DNA from: an uncultured Butyrivibrio sp.
Lineage (GTDB): Bacteria; Bacillota; Clostridia; Lachnospirales; Lachnospiraceae
Assembly: GCA_947169985.1 (NCBI GenBank)
Contig: CAMVRW010000167.1
Coordinates: forward strand, 1 to 5,656
Direction: 5' to 3'
DNA: 5,656 nucleotides
The notes below the pieces were generated by a model. That model searched no databases. It was not told where the DNA came from and saw only the letters and a list, made by a program, of their open reading frames with translations. Positions 1 through 5,656 of the stretch are shown here, in pieces. Made by a program: the position numbers and the translations under genes. Each line of letters opens with the position of its first letter. Within the stretch, counting starts at the first letter, position 1.

Positions 1-51
1 ATATGGTTGAATTGCAGTCTTCATGAGAAGATTTATCAATATATCATTTTT

Positions 52-58
52 CTAACTA
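52..58 (+). promoter_or_regulatory. Third copy of the operator half-site (CTAACTA)
   Basis: The heptamer CTAACTA at 52-58 repeats exactly the right arm of the inverted repeat (95-101), 43 bases upstream and so about four helical turns away. It overlaps the expected -35 position. Just after it, GTTG at 61-64 gives an imperfect dyad (TAAC-tagc-GTTG, 53-64), possibly a second, degenerate operator. Short AT-rich heptamers can recur by chance, so confidence is modest. Confidence 0.35.
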
Positions 59-76
59 GCGTTGATTTTTTATATG

Positions 77-82
77 TATAAT
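77..82 (+). promoter_or_regulatory. Putative sigma-A -10 box (TATAAT)
   Basis: A perfect TATAAT lies at 77-82 in an AT-rich context, which predicts a transcription start near 88-90 and a 5' leader of about 50 bases. The matching -35 position (about 54-59, reading AACTAG) is far from TTGACA. A TTGATT at 62-67 is too close to pair with this -10 box (9-base spacer). A weak -35 is compatible with an activator-dependent or tightly regulated promoter. The call rests on the hexamer only, so it is moderate. Confidence 0.5.
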
Positions 83-101
83 AGTTAGCGGTAACTAACT
101 A
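82..101. promoter_or_regulatory. Operator-like inverted repeat at the predicted transcription start
   Basis: TAGTTAG (82-88) and CTAACTA (95-101) are perfect 7-bp inverted arms separated by six bases (CGGTAA). A nested GTTA-N4-TAAC dyad occupies 84-95. The element abuts the -10 box and covers the predicted start site, which is where a dimeric repressor (for example a TetR-family protein) would block transcription. It could also form a weak hairpin in RNA, but it has no U-tract, so it is not a terminator. The identity of the binding protein is unknown. Confidence 0.5.
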
Positions 102-110
102 AAATGCTTA

Positions 111-120
111 GCCATATGGC
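111..120. promoter_or_regulatory. Perfect 10-bp palindrome just before the Shine-Dalgarno
   Basis: GCCATATGGC at 111-120 is a perfect palindrome ending two bases before the AAGGAG of the first gene. In DNA it could be a compact protein-binding site. In RNA it could form only a 3-bp stem with an AUAU loop, too weak to matter alone. Function is not established. Confidence 0.25.
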
Positions 121-122
121 GG

Positions 123-130
123 AAGGAGAG
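123..130 (+). promoter_or_regulatory. Strong ribosome binding site of the S-component gene
   Basis: AAGGAGAG at 123-130, with its GGAG core nine bases before the ATG at 138, is a near-consensus Shine-Dalgarno. It decides the start: the alternative in-frame ATG at 150 has only a GGAG two bases upstream, too close to function. Confidence 0.85.
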
Positions 131-137
131 AAAAAGT

Positions 138-743
138 ATGGATGGAGTAATGACTCAGAGAAAAACGAATGAAAAACTTGGAGGAAAGGACCTGATAAAT
201 ATAGGTATTTATGCAGCTATTTTCCTTGTGATAATGACTGCTATCTCAATGCTTGGATTTATTCCAATCATGATGCCGATGTTATCTGTCCTGTGCCCTC
301 TTATTGGAGGTATTACCATGATGCTCTTTTATACAAAGGTTAAGAAGTTCGGAATGATAACCATTATGACGATTATTATCGGAGCATTTTTGTGGGTTAC
401 GGGAATGGGATATTACCCGTTTTTCTTTGGAATTGTGTGTGGACTAGTTGCAGATCTTGTTGCGAAGAGCGGACAATACTCAAGCAAAAAGAAGACGGTC
501 TTAAGTTATGGAATTATGTGCATAACTATATTTGGATGTTTCCTGCCCTTATACCTTGATATTAATGGATATTTTTCCACAAGGACATCTTTTGGAAGTG
601 ACTATGTTGAGGCTATGACAAGAATATTCAGACCCTGGACAGCTCCTATAATCTTAGCTTGTTCTTTTGTTTTCGGAGTACTTGGAGCACTCCTTGGAAT
701 GCATTTCCTTAAGAAACATTTTGAGAAAGCCGGTATTGTTTAA
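138..743 (+). CDS. ECF transporter S component, MptS/Trep_Strep-type membrane protein
   Basis: This 201-residue integral membrane protein is the likely substrate-binding (S) subunit of an energy-coupling-factor importer. It has about six hydrophobic segments (roughly residues 19-38, 41-66, 71-90, 92-108, 120-141 and 167-190) and no signal peptide or soluble domain. A short charged N-terminus leads into a KDLINIGIYAA motif (18-27), and the chain ends in a basic LKKHFEKAGIV tail. Both ends resemble the Trep_Strep/MptS family as I recall it, and about 200 residues is the usual size. The small-residue face of helix 1 (Ala26, Ala27, Ala35) is where S components are known to contact the T subunit. 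The next gene, encoding T, starts inside the stop codon of this one, which supports a dedicated three-part transporter. Family members lack a firmly general substrate, so the cargo is not assigned. Confidence 0.85.
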   Translation: MDGVMTQRKTNEKLGGKDLINIGIYAAIFLVIMTAISMLGFIPIMMPMLSVLCPLIGGITMMLFYTKVKKFGMITIMTIIIGAFLWVTGMGYYPFFFGIVCGLVADLVAKSGQYSSKKKTVLSYGIMCITIFGCFLPLYLDINGYFSTRTSFGSDYVEAMTRIFRPWTAPIILACSFVFGVLGALLGMHFLKKHFEKAGIV

Positions 744-1477
744 TGGAAGGTGCGGCATATAATCCCGGAAAACTTGATCGCGGACTTATCATGGATCCAA
801 GGACAAAACTGGCGCTTCTTGTTACAGTAACGACATTCGCACTGGGAGGCGCCGGAGGAAGAAGATGTGAGATGCTTGTGCCAATACTTTGTATAGCGCC
901 GTTTCTTCTGCTTCTTACTGCAAAGAGATTTAAGACATCGATAATCGGAATGATACTGTTCTGGGGATCCAGTATGCTTCTGACCTTTGCAAATACGCGA
1001 GGTATGGGAGGCTTTCTATACTATATTATCCTTGGTTCCTGCGGTGTGCTTGGTAGGTTCCTGCCATGCATAATGATGGGACGTTATCTGATGGAGTCAA
1101 CAACAGTGAGCGAATTTACAGCTGCAATGAAAAAACTCCACGTAAGCGATAATATCATCATCCCATTGTCCGTTATGTTCCGCTTTTTTCCTACAGTTTT
1201 AGATGAAGCGGATTCGATAAGCTCTGCTATGAAAATGCGCGGAATACGCATTGGTGGAAAACATGCTTCCAAGATTATAGAGTACAGAATGGTTCCGCTT
1301 ATGACATGCTGTGTAAACATTGGAGAGGAACTGTCAGCAGCAGCTCTTACAAGAGGTCTCGGAGGAGAAGTGAAAAGAACCAATATATGCAGGATTGGAT
1401 TTCGGCTGCAGGATTACGCAGCATTGGCGTTATGCCTTATTCCCTGGATATTAATGATTATGGATGTGGTGAAATGA
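743..1477 (+). CDS. ECF transporter T component (CbiQ/EcfT-like coupling subunit)
   Basis: This 244-residue membrane protein should couple ATP hydrolysis by the ECF ATPase to the S component. Visible family marks are the N-terminal MDPRTKLALL segment (17-26), several hydrophobic stretches in the first half (about 23-38, 44-60, 66-84, 90-110), and a cytoplasmic C-terminal half carrying two short Arg-containing coupling motifs, MRG at 165-167 and TRG at 203-205. These correspond to the two Ala-Arg-Gly-type helices that dock into the ATPase grooves in known EcfT proteins. A final hydrophobic helix lies at about 225-241. The start ATG at 743 overlaps the preceding TAA by one base (TAATG), indicating translational coupling. 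An internal ATG at 791 lies next to the conserved DPRTKL segment but has no ribosome site. The stop overlaps the ATPase start by four bases. The family is clear; partners are inferred from position. Confidence 0.9.
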   Translation: MEGAAYNPGKLDRGLIMDPRTKLALLVTVTTFALGGAGGRRCEMLVPILCIAPFLLLLTAKRFKTSIIGMILFWGSSMLLTFANTRGMGGFLYYIILGSCGVLGRFLPCIMMGRYLMESTTVSEFTAAMKKLHVSDNIIIPLSVMFRFFPTVLDEADSISSAMKMRGIRIGGKHASKIIEYRMVPLMTCCVNIGEELSAAALTRGLGGEVKRTNICRIGFRLQDYAALALCLIPWILMIMDVVK

Positions 1478-2937
1478 TTGAGTTTAAAAATGTAAGTTTC
1501 AGTTATGCAAGGACTGATGAAGCGTCGGTAAAAGATATCTCCCTGAAGATTAACAAGGGCGAGACAGTTCTTTTATGCGGAGAATCCGGCTGTGGCAAGA
1601 CAACGCTGATCAGGATGATCAATGGTCTTATTCCACATTTCTACGAAGGACAAATGAGAGGGAACATATACGTGGATGGAACTGATATCACACAGACGCA
1701 GCTTTATGAAACAGCCAAAATTGTGGGATCTGTGTTCCAGAACCCCAGGAGTCAGTTTTTTTGTGTGGATAGTACAAGTGAGCTGGCTTTTGAACCTGAA
1801 AACATGGGACTTCCAGAAGATGAGATCCGTGCGCGTATTGACAGTACCGTAGATTCCATGAAGATAAGGGCTTTGATGGACAGAAGCATATTTGAAATGT
1901 CAGGTGGTGAAAAACAGAAGATAGCCTGTGCTTCTGTAGATACGCTAAATCCTCAGGTTTGTGTGTTGGATGAGCCTTCGTCAAACTTAAGTCTTGAGGC
2001 TATTGAAGACCTTAAGAATACTCTCCTTGGCTGGAAAGAAGAAGGAAGGACTATTGTGGTTGCTGAACACAGACTGTACTGGCTTAAGGATATTTGTGAC
2101 AGGGTTATCTGCCTTAAAGAGGGGCGGATTATTTTTGATATTCCAATGAGAGAATTTAAGAATCTGTCGGAAGAAGATTTAAGGTGTCATGGTCTTAGGG
2201 CTGTAAATGAGAATCTTACGATGATTCCGGTCAAAACAGAGAGTATAAATACCGAGACAATAACCTTCGAGAAGCTTATCTACAATTACAGGAACTGTGA
2301 TGCACTTAACATAAAAAACCTTGAAATACCCCGGAATGAAATAATTGCGGTAGTTGGACCTAATGGTGCCGGTAAATCAACTTTTTCAAAATGTATATGC
2401 GGACTGATGAGGGGGTTCAAAGGTAATGCTGTTATCGGCGGAAAGAAGTTAAAGGGCAGAAATCTCCTAAAGAGCGCATACATGGTCATGCAGGATGTGA
2501 ATCATCAACTGTTCTGTGAGACAGTTATGGATGAAGTTACTCTTGGGATGAATGAAGAAAACGGAGATAGGGTTCTTGAAATTCTTGATAAGCTCGGACT
2601 TAAGGAATTGTCGAACAGACATCCCATGAGCCTGTCAGGCGGACAAAAACAGAGGGTTGCAGTTGCAAGTGCACTGCTTTCTGATAAGGATATCATCCTG
2701 TTTGATGAGCCTACAAGTGGGCTTGATTTCTATAATATGGAGCGGGTGGCTGAGCTGATATGGTCACTGCGTGGTCAGAAGACAGTGTTTGTTGTTACTC
2801 ATGACCCGGATCTTGTCAGGAGATGTGCTACGGTGGTTCTACGGTTAGAGAACGGTCATGTTGTAAATACTAATTCAGGCGGAGAGATGAAAGACTATGA
2901 AAGAGAAAAAGAAAAGTGTTATTGCACAGCTGTTTGA
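1474..2937 (+). CDS. Double-domain ECF-type ABC transporter ATPase (fused A-A')
   Basis: This 487-residue cytoplasmic protein carries two complete ATP-binding cassettes, the energising unit of the ECF importer, like fused YkoD-type ATPases. Domain 1 has Walker A GESGCGKTT (36-44), Q-loop Gln89 in FQNPRSQFF, signature MSGGEKQ (142-148), Walker B ending Asp166-Glu167 and switch His199. Domain 2 has Walker A GPNGAGKST (295-303), Q-loop Gln340, signature LSGGQKQ (387-393), Walker B Asp411-Glu412 and His443. The domain-1 D-loop reads SSNLS (169-173) instead of SxLD, while domain 2 keeps SGLD. I start the gene at 1474 because ATGA overlaps the T-component stop and MIEFKNVSFSY is a normal cassette beginning. 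Extending to the ATG at 1306 would add 56 residues of antiparalogous, Arg/Ser-rich sequence that is only the T gene read in another frame. The last 14 codons overlap the next gene. Confidence 0.93.
   Translation: MIEFKNVSFSYARTDEASVKDISLKINKGETVLLCGESGCGKTTLIRMINGLIPHFYEGQMRGNIYVDGTDITQTQLYETAKIVGSVFQNPRSQFFCVDSTSELAFEPENMGLPEDEIRARIDSTVDSMKIRALMDRSIFEMSGGEKQKIACASVDTLNPQVCVLDEPSSNLSLEAIEDLKNTLLGWKEEGRTIVVAEHRLYWLKDICDRVICLKEGRIIFDIPMREFKNLSEEDLRCHGLRAVNENLTMIPVKTESINTETITFEKLIYNYRNCDALNIKNLEIPRNEIIAVVGPNGAGKSTFSKCICGLMRGFKGNAVIGGKKLKGRNLLKSAYMVMQDVNHQLFCETVMDEVTLGMNEENGDRVLEILDKLGLKELSNRHPMSLSGGQKQRVAVASALLSDKDIILFDEPTSGLDFYNMERVAELIWSLRGQKTVFVVTHDPDLVRRCATVVLRLENGHVVNTNSGGEMKDYEREKEKCYCTAV
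2881..2886 (+). promoter_or_regulatory. Ribosome binding site of the first permease-ATPase gene, inside the ATPase gene
   Basis: GGAGAG at 2881-2886 lies ten bases before the ATG at 2897 and within the end of the ECF ATPase reading frame. It supports the 2897 start, and with it a 41-base gene overlap, because no other in-frame ATG occurs before the first membrane segment. Confidence 0.65.
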
Positions 2938-4675
2938 ATACGCAGGCAATCATAAGTATTTTACTATATGCTCATGGATACTGGCTGCCATAAGCGCTCT
3001 TGTGGCGCTTGTGCCATTCTATTACATATGGTGCATTATTAAGGAAGTTGTGGAAGTAAGACCGGATTTTAGTAAGGCTACCCACATAGTATCTCATGGT
3101 TGGAGTGCTGTGGGTATGAGCCTTTTGGCCATGTTTATCTATATTGCAGCTCTTATGTGTTCGCATATCGCAGCATTCAGGGTTCAGGCCAACATGAGAA
3201 CTGCTATGATGGAGCATGTAATGAAGCTTCCTATGGGGTATATAGAATCTGAGGGAAGCGGAAAGATAAGAAAGATAGTTGCAGAGTCCAGTGCAGCTAC
3301 GGAGACATTTCTGGCCCACAGTCTTCCGGATAAGGCGGTGAGCTATGCAACTCCAGTGGGACTAATCGCCATGCTCCTTATCTTTGACTGGAAGATAGGT
3401 CTTATCTGCCTCATTCCAGCTGTCATCGCATTTCTTGCCATGGGCGGTATGATGGGTGAAAAGATGCAGAATGACATGAAAGAGTATCAGAATGCCCTTG
3501 ATGAGATGTCAGCTGAGGCTGTTGAATATGTCAGGGGAATACCTGTCGTAAAAACTTTTGGGCAGTCCGTCTTCTCTTTTAAGAGATTCAAGGAAGCTAT
3601 AGATAAATACGAAAAATGGACTATAACTTACACCATAGGAATGAGAATACCTATGATAGGTTTCACTACAGCTGCTAACGGTGTATTTGCTGCACTTGTA
3701 GCCTGTGGACTCATTTTTACCAGAGGAGGCGTTTCAGATACATTCCTTTATAACATCCTTTTTTACATCATCATAACTCCGATACTGACGGTCACACTCA
3801 TGAAGGTCGCTTATGCCGGTGAGAGCCAGATGGTGGTAAAGGATGCTCTTGAGAGAATGTATACCCTTTTGGAGGTGAAGCCTCTTAAGGAGACCGTAAG
3901 TCCACAGATTCCCAAGGATAGCGGTATCAGCATAGAGGACATTACCTTCACCTATGATGAGAAAAAGGCTAATGCCATCGATGGCATCACGCTGGATATA
4001 AAGCCGGGTGAACATGTGGCATTTGTGGGACCTTCCGGAGGCGGAAAGACAACACTTGCATCACTTGTTGCGAGGTTCTGGGATGTTAAAGAGGGCAGTA
4101 TCAGGATTGGCGGCGTTAACGTAAAAGATATCGCTTCATCTGAGCTTATGAAGCAGGTGTCCTACGTTTTCCAGGATAGCAGACTCCTTAAGATGTCTAT
4201 ACTTGATAATGTCAGAATGGGGAGACCTGATGCTACGGAGGCGGAAGTAATACAGGCACTTAAGGATGCAATGTGCTGGGATATAATCGAAAAGCTTCCA
4301 GAGGGTATAAATACTATGATCGGAAGTAAGGGCACATATGTATCTGGTGGCGAAGCACAGCGTATTTCCATAGCAAGGGCGTTCCTTAAAAATGCGCCGA
4401 TACTTATACTTGATGAGGCCACAGCTTTTGCGGATCCGGACAATGAGATAATGGTTCAGCAGGCCTTTGCTAACTTGTCAAAAGATAAAACAGTGATCAT
4501 GATCGCCCATCGCCTGTCAACAGTAGTAAATGCAGATAAGATATGTGTTCTTACAGATGGAAAGGTGGCAGAATCCGGAAAGCATGAAGAACTTCTTGCA
4601 AAGAACGGAATTTACGGTCATATGTGGAACGAGTATCAGAAATCAGTAAACTGGAAGGTGGGTAAAGGCGCATGA
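2897..4675 (+). CDS. ABC transporter permease-ATPase half-transporter, IrtA/YbtP-like
   Basis: This 592-residue protein joins a six-helix exporter-fold membrane domain (segments about 22-48, 72-93, 150-166, 168-184, 248-275 and 281-304) to a C-terminal ATPase. The ATPase has A-loop Tyr353, Walker A GPSGGGKTT (378-386), Q-loop Gln426, signature VSGGEAQ (482-488), Walker B Asp506 with catalytic Glu507, and switch His538. The D-loop region reads AFADPDNE (510-517), a variant I associate with the IrtA/YbtP group rather than typical lipid or drug exporters. Members of that group import ferric siderophores despite the exporter fold. Unlike mycobacterial IrtA there is no N-terminal siderophore-interacting FAD domain: only about 20 residues precede the first helix. 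The stop overlaps the next half-transporter gene by four bases, as expected for a heterodimer. A drug or peptide exporter role remains possible. Confidence 0.88.
   Translation: MKEKKKSVIAQLFEYAGNHKYFTICSWILAAISALVALVPFYYIWCIIKEVVEVRPDFSKATHIVSHGWSAVGMSLLAMFIYIAALMCSHIAAFRVQANMRTAMMEHVMKLPMGYIESEGSGKIRKIVAESSAATETFLAHSLPDKAVSYATPVGLIAMLLIFDWKIGLICLIPAVIAFLAMGGMMGEKMQNDMKEYQNALDEMSAEAVEYVRGIPVVKTFGQSVFSFKRFKEAIDKYEKWTITYTIGMRIPMIGFTTAANGVFAALVACGLIFTRGGVSDTFLYNILFYIIITPILTVTLMKVAYAGESQMVVKDALERMYTLLEVKPLKETVSPQIPKDSGISIEDITFTYDEKKANAIDGITLDIKPGEHVAFVGPSGGGKTTLASLVARFWDVKEGSIRIGGVNVKDIASSELMKQVSYVFQDSRLLKMSILDNVRMGRPDATEAEVIQALKDAMCWDIIEKLPEGINTMIGSKGTYVSGGEAQRISIARAFLKNAPILILDEATAFADPDNEIMVQQAFANLSKDKTVIMIAHRLSTVVNADKICVLTDGKVAESGKHEELLAKNGIYGHMWNEYQKSVNWKVGKGA
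4655..4661 (+). promoter_or_regulatory. Ribosome binding site of the second permease-ATPase gene
   Basis: AAGGTGG at 4655-4661 is one mismatch from consensus and ends ten bases before the ATG at 4672. It lies inside the end of the preceding gene and, together with the ATGA overlap, fixes the start of the partner half-transporter. Confidence 0.65.
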
Positions 4676-5656
4676 GTATAGTAGAAAGGTTACAGCATAA
4701 ATACGCCCTTTCAGAGCAGGGCGCTAAGGATATGATAAAAGCGTTTGCAGCATGTACATTTGCAAACCTGGCACAGATGATGCCTGTGGGAATTCTTTTT
4801 ATGATGACAGGAGATCTGCTAAATGGGCAGCTGCCGAAGAGCCATGTGGTTATATTTATTGGTGGAAGTATTATTTGTCTTGCGCTTATAGCAATCACTG
4901 AGTATTTCCAGTATAATGCTACGTTTTTCTCAACCTATGTTGAAAGCGGTGTAAGAAGGCGTTCTCTTGCAGAAAAATTAAGAAGGATACCTCTTTCATT
5001 TTTTGGGAAAAAAGACCTGGCAGATCTGACCAATACCATCATGGCGGACTGCGCAATGCTGGAGACAGCATCATCACACTGGCTCCCGGAGCTTGTTGGA
5101 GCTTTTATTTCTACAACGCTTGTAGTAATAAGTCTGTTTTTCTTTGATGCAAGAATGGCAATAGCTGCAGTCTGGGTGCTTCCTGTAGCATTTATAATCG
5201 TGTTTTTCTCAAGAAATGTGATGCATGCTGTAAACAGGAGAGGTAGCAGATATAAGGTGGCATGTCTTGACGGCATCCAGGAAGCACTGGAAACAGTACG
5301 AGACCTTAAGGCATATAATGCACAGGATACCTACATGGAAGGACTCAATAAGAAGATCAAAGCTGTCGAGTCCCACAATATTTTCTCAGAGTTTTTAAAT
5401 GCAGCATTTGTCTGCAGTGCCCAGATGATCCTTAAATTTGGGATAGGAACTGTTGCAATTGCTGGCTCAGCCCTCCTTATAAAGAATGAAATAAGTATTG
5501 TCACATTTTTTATGTACCTTCTTGTTGTTTCAAGAATGTATGAGCCTTTGCAGATAGCACTTCAGAATTTCTCTGCGCTTATAGCAACAGATACTCAGTG
5601 TGAGAGAATGGATGAAATCCTTTCACATGGCGAACAGACGGGAGCAGATATCCTTT
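4672..5656 (+). CDS. ABC transporter permease-ATPase half-transporter, IrtB/YbtQ-like (3' end outside window)
   Basis: An open frame runs from the ATG at 4672 to the window edge with no stop, giving 328 residues of a protein expected to be about 570-600 long. It contains the exporter-fold membrane domain, with hydrophobic segments at about 22-46, 58-78, 141-158, 161-180, 246-270 and 275-295. The sequence ends in the linker (about 305-328), before the Walker A motif, so its ATPase domain is not seen. IPLSFFGKKDLADLTNTI (106-123) and the following acidic/Ser-His stretch resemble the coupling region I associate with IrtB/YbtQ-like subunits. The four-base overlap (ATGA) with the upstream half-transporter, and the difference in sequence between the two membrane domains, argue for an obligate heterodimer. 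Assignment as an ABC permease is firm; the presence of the ATPase half is inferred. Confidence 0.85.
   Translation, partial: MSIVERLQHKYALSEQGAKDMIKAFAACTFANLAQMMPVGILFMMTGDLLNGQLPKSHVVIFIGGSIICLALIAITEYFQYNATFFSTYVESGVRRRSLAEKLRRIPLSFFGKKDLADLTNTIMADCAMLETASSHWLPELVGAFISTTLVVISLFFFDARMAIAAVWVLPVAFIIVFFSRNVMHAVNRRGSRYKVACLDGIQEALETVRDLKAYNAQDTYMEGLNKKIKAVESHNIFSEFLNAAFVCSAQMILKFGIGTVAIAGSALLIKNEISIVTFFMYLLVVSRMYEPLQIALQNFSALIATDTQCERMDEILSHGEQTGADIL

Larger units (their letters stand above)
1..137 (+). promoter_or_regulatory. Leader/promoter region of the transporter operon
   Basis: This AT-rich stretch ahead of the first gene has no supportable coding sequence: short open stretches at its left edge end at a TGA (24-26) and a TAA (79-81), with nothing to identify them. 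It holds a consensus -10 hexamer, three copies of the heptamer CTAACTA/TAGTTAG, a perfect 10-bp palindrome and a strong Shine-Dalgarno, each listed separately. This concentration of signals, followed by five overlapping genes, makes it the likely sole promoter region of the operon. A regulator gene may lie to the left of the window, but nothing here shows it. Confidence 0.65.

Noticed and set aside
62..67. TTGATT as the -35 box for the TATAAT at 77-82.
   Set aside because: The spacer would be only 9 bases, far below the usual 16-18, and no good -10 sequence lies at the right distance from it (85-90 reads TTAGCG).
1..81. Open frame from the window edge to TAA at 79-81 (26 codons), or a shorter one ending with TGA at 24-26, as the tail of an upstream gene.
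   Set aside because: Too short and AT-rich to identify, and the longer one runs through the TATAAT box. A chance open stretch is equally likely, so no gene end is called.
82..101. The inverted repeat as an intrinsic terminator of an upstream gene or a riboswitch.
   Set aside because: The stem is only 7 bp and AT-rich with no following U-tract, and the leader is too short for a known riboswitch fold.
1306..1473. A 56-residue N-terminal extension of the double ATPase starting at the ATG at 1306.
   Set aside because: It lies entirely inside the T-component gene in another frame, is Arg/Ser-rich and unlike any ABC N-terminus, and lacks a convincing ribosome site. The ATGA at 1474 begins directly at the canonical cassette sequence.
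1084..5276. Several minus-strand open frames of 63-115 codons antisense to the transporter genes.
   Set aside because: Each lies opposite a well-supported gene, has composition typical of reverse-complemented coding sequence, and shows no recognisable domain or ribosome site.

Overview
The window is one continuous, co-directional block of transporter genes on the + strand, preceded by a 137-base leader with promoter and operator-like signals. No RNA gene, mobile element, CRISPR array or intrinsic terminator is visible. The moderate-to-low GC composition (judged by eye), frequent AGA/AGG arginine and ATA isoleucine codons, strong AGGAGG-like ribosome sites and the gene families suggest an anaerobic Firmicute, most likely of the Lachnospiraceae/Clostridia type. 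That assignment is an inference from style, not from a marker gene.

Layout: (1) 1-137, a regulatory leader with a consensus -10 hexamer, a 7-bp inverted repeat at the expected transcription start, a third copy of the same half-site upstream, a second short palindrome, and a strong Shine-Dalgarno. (2) 138-743, an ECF transporter substrate-binding S component of the MptS/Trep_Strep membrane family. (3) 743-1477, the ECF T (coupling transmembrane) component. (4) 1474-2937, a double-domain ECF ATPase carrying both nucleotide-binding domains in one chain. (5) 2897-4675, a fused permease-ATPase half-transporter of the IrtA/YbtP-like group. (6) 4672 to the window edge, the partner IrtB/YbtQ-like half-transporter, cut off before its ATPase domain.

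Every gene overlaps the next (by 1, 4, 41 and 4 bases), so the five form a tightly, probably translationally, coupled operon. The first three products should assemble a complete dedicated ECF importer (S + T + fused A-A'). The last two should pair as a heterodimeric ABC transporter with exporter fold; its closest known functional relatives (mycobacterial IrtAB, Yersinia YbtPQ) import metal-siderophore complexes. Putting both transporters in one transcription unit suggests that they handle the same or a chemically related cargo, for example an iron chelate, a tetrapyrrole or another metallophore. The substrate cannot be read from the sequence. No biosynthetic gene, soluble binding protein or regulator gene lies inside the window.
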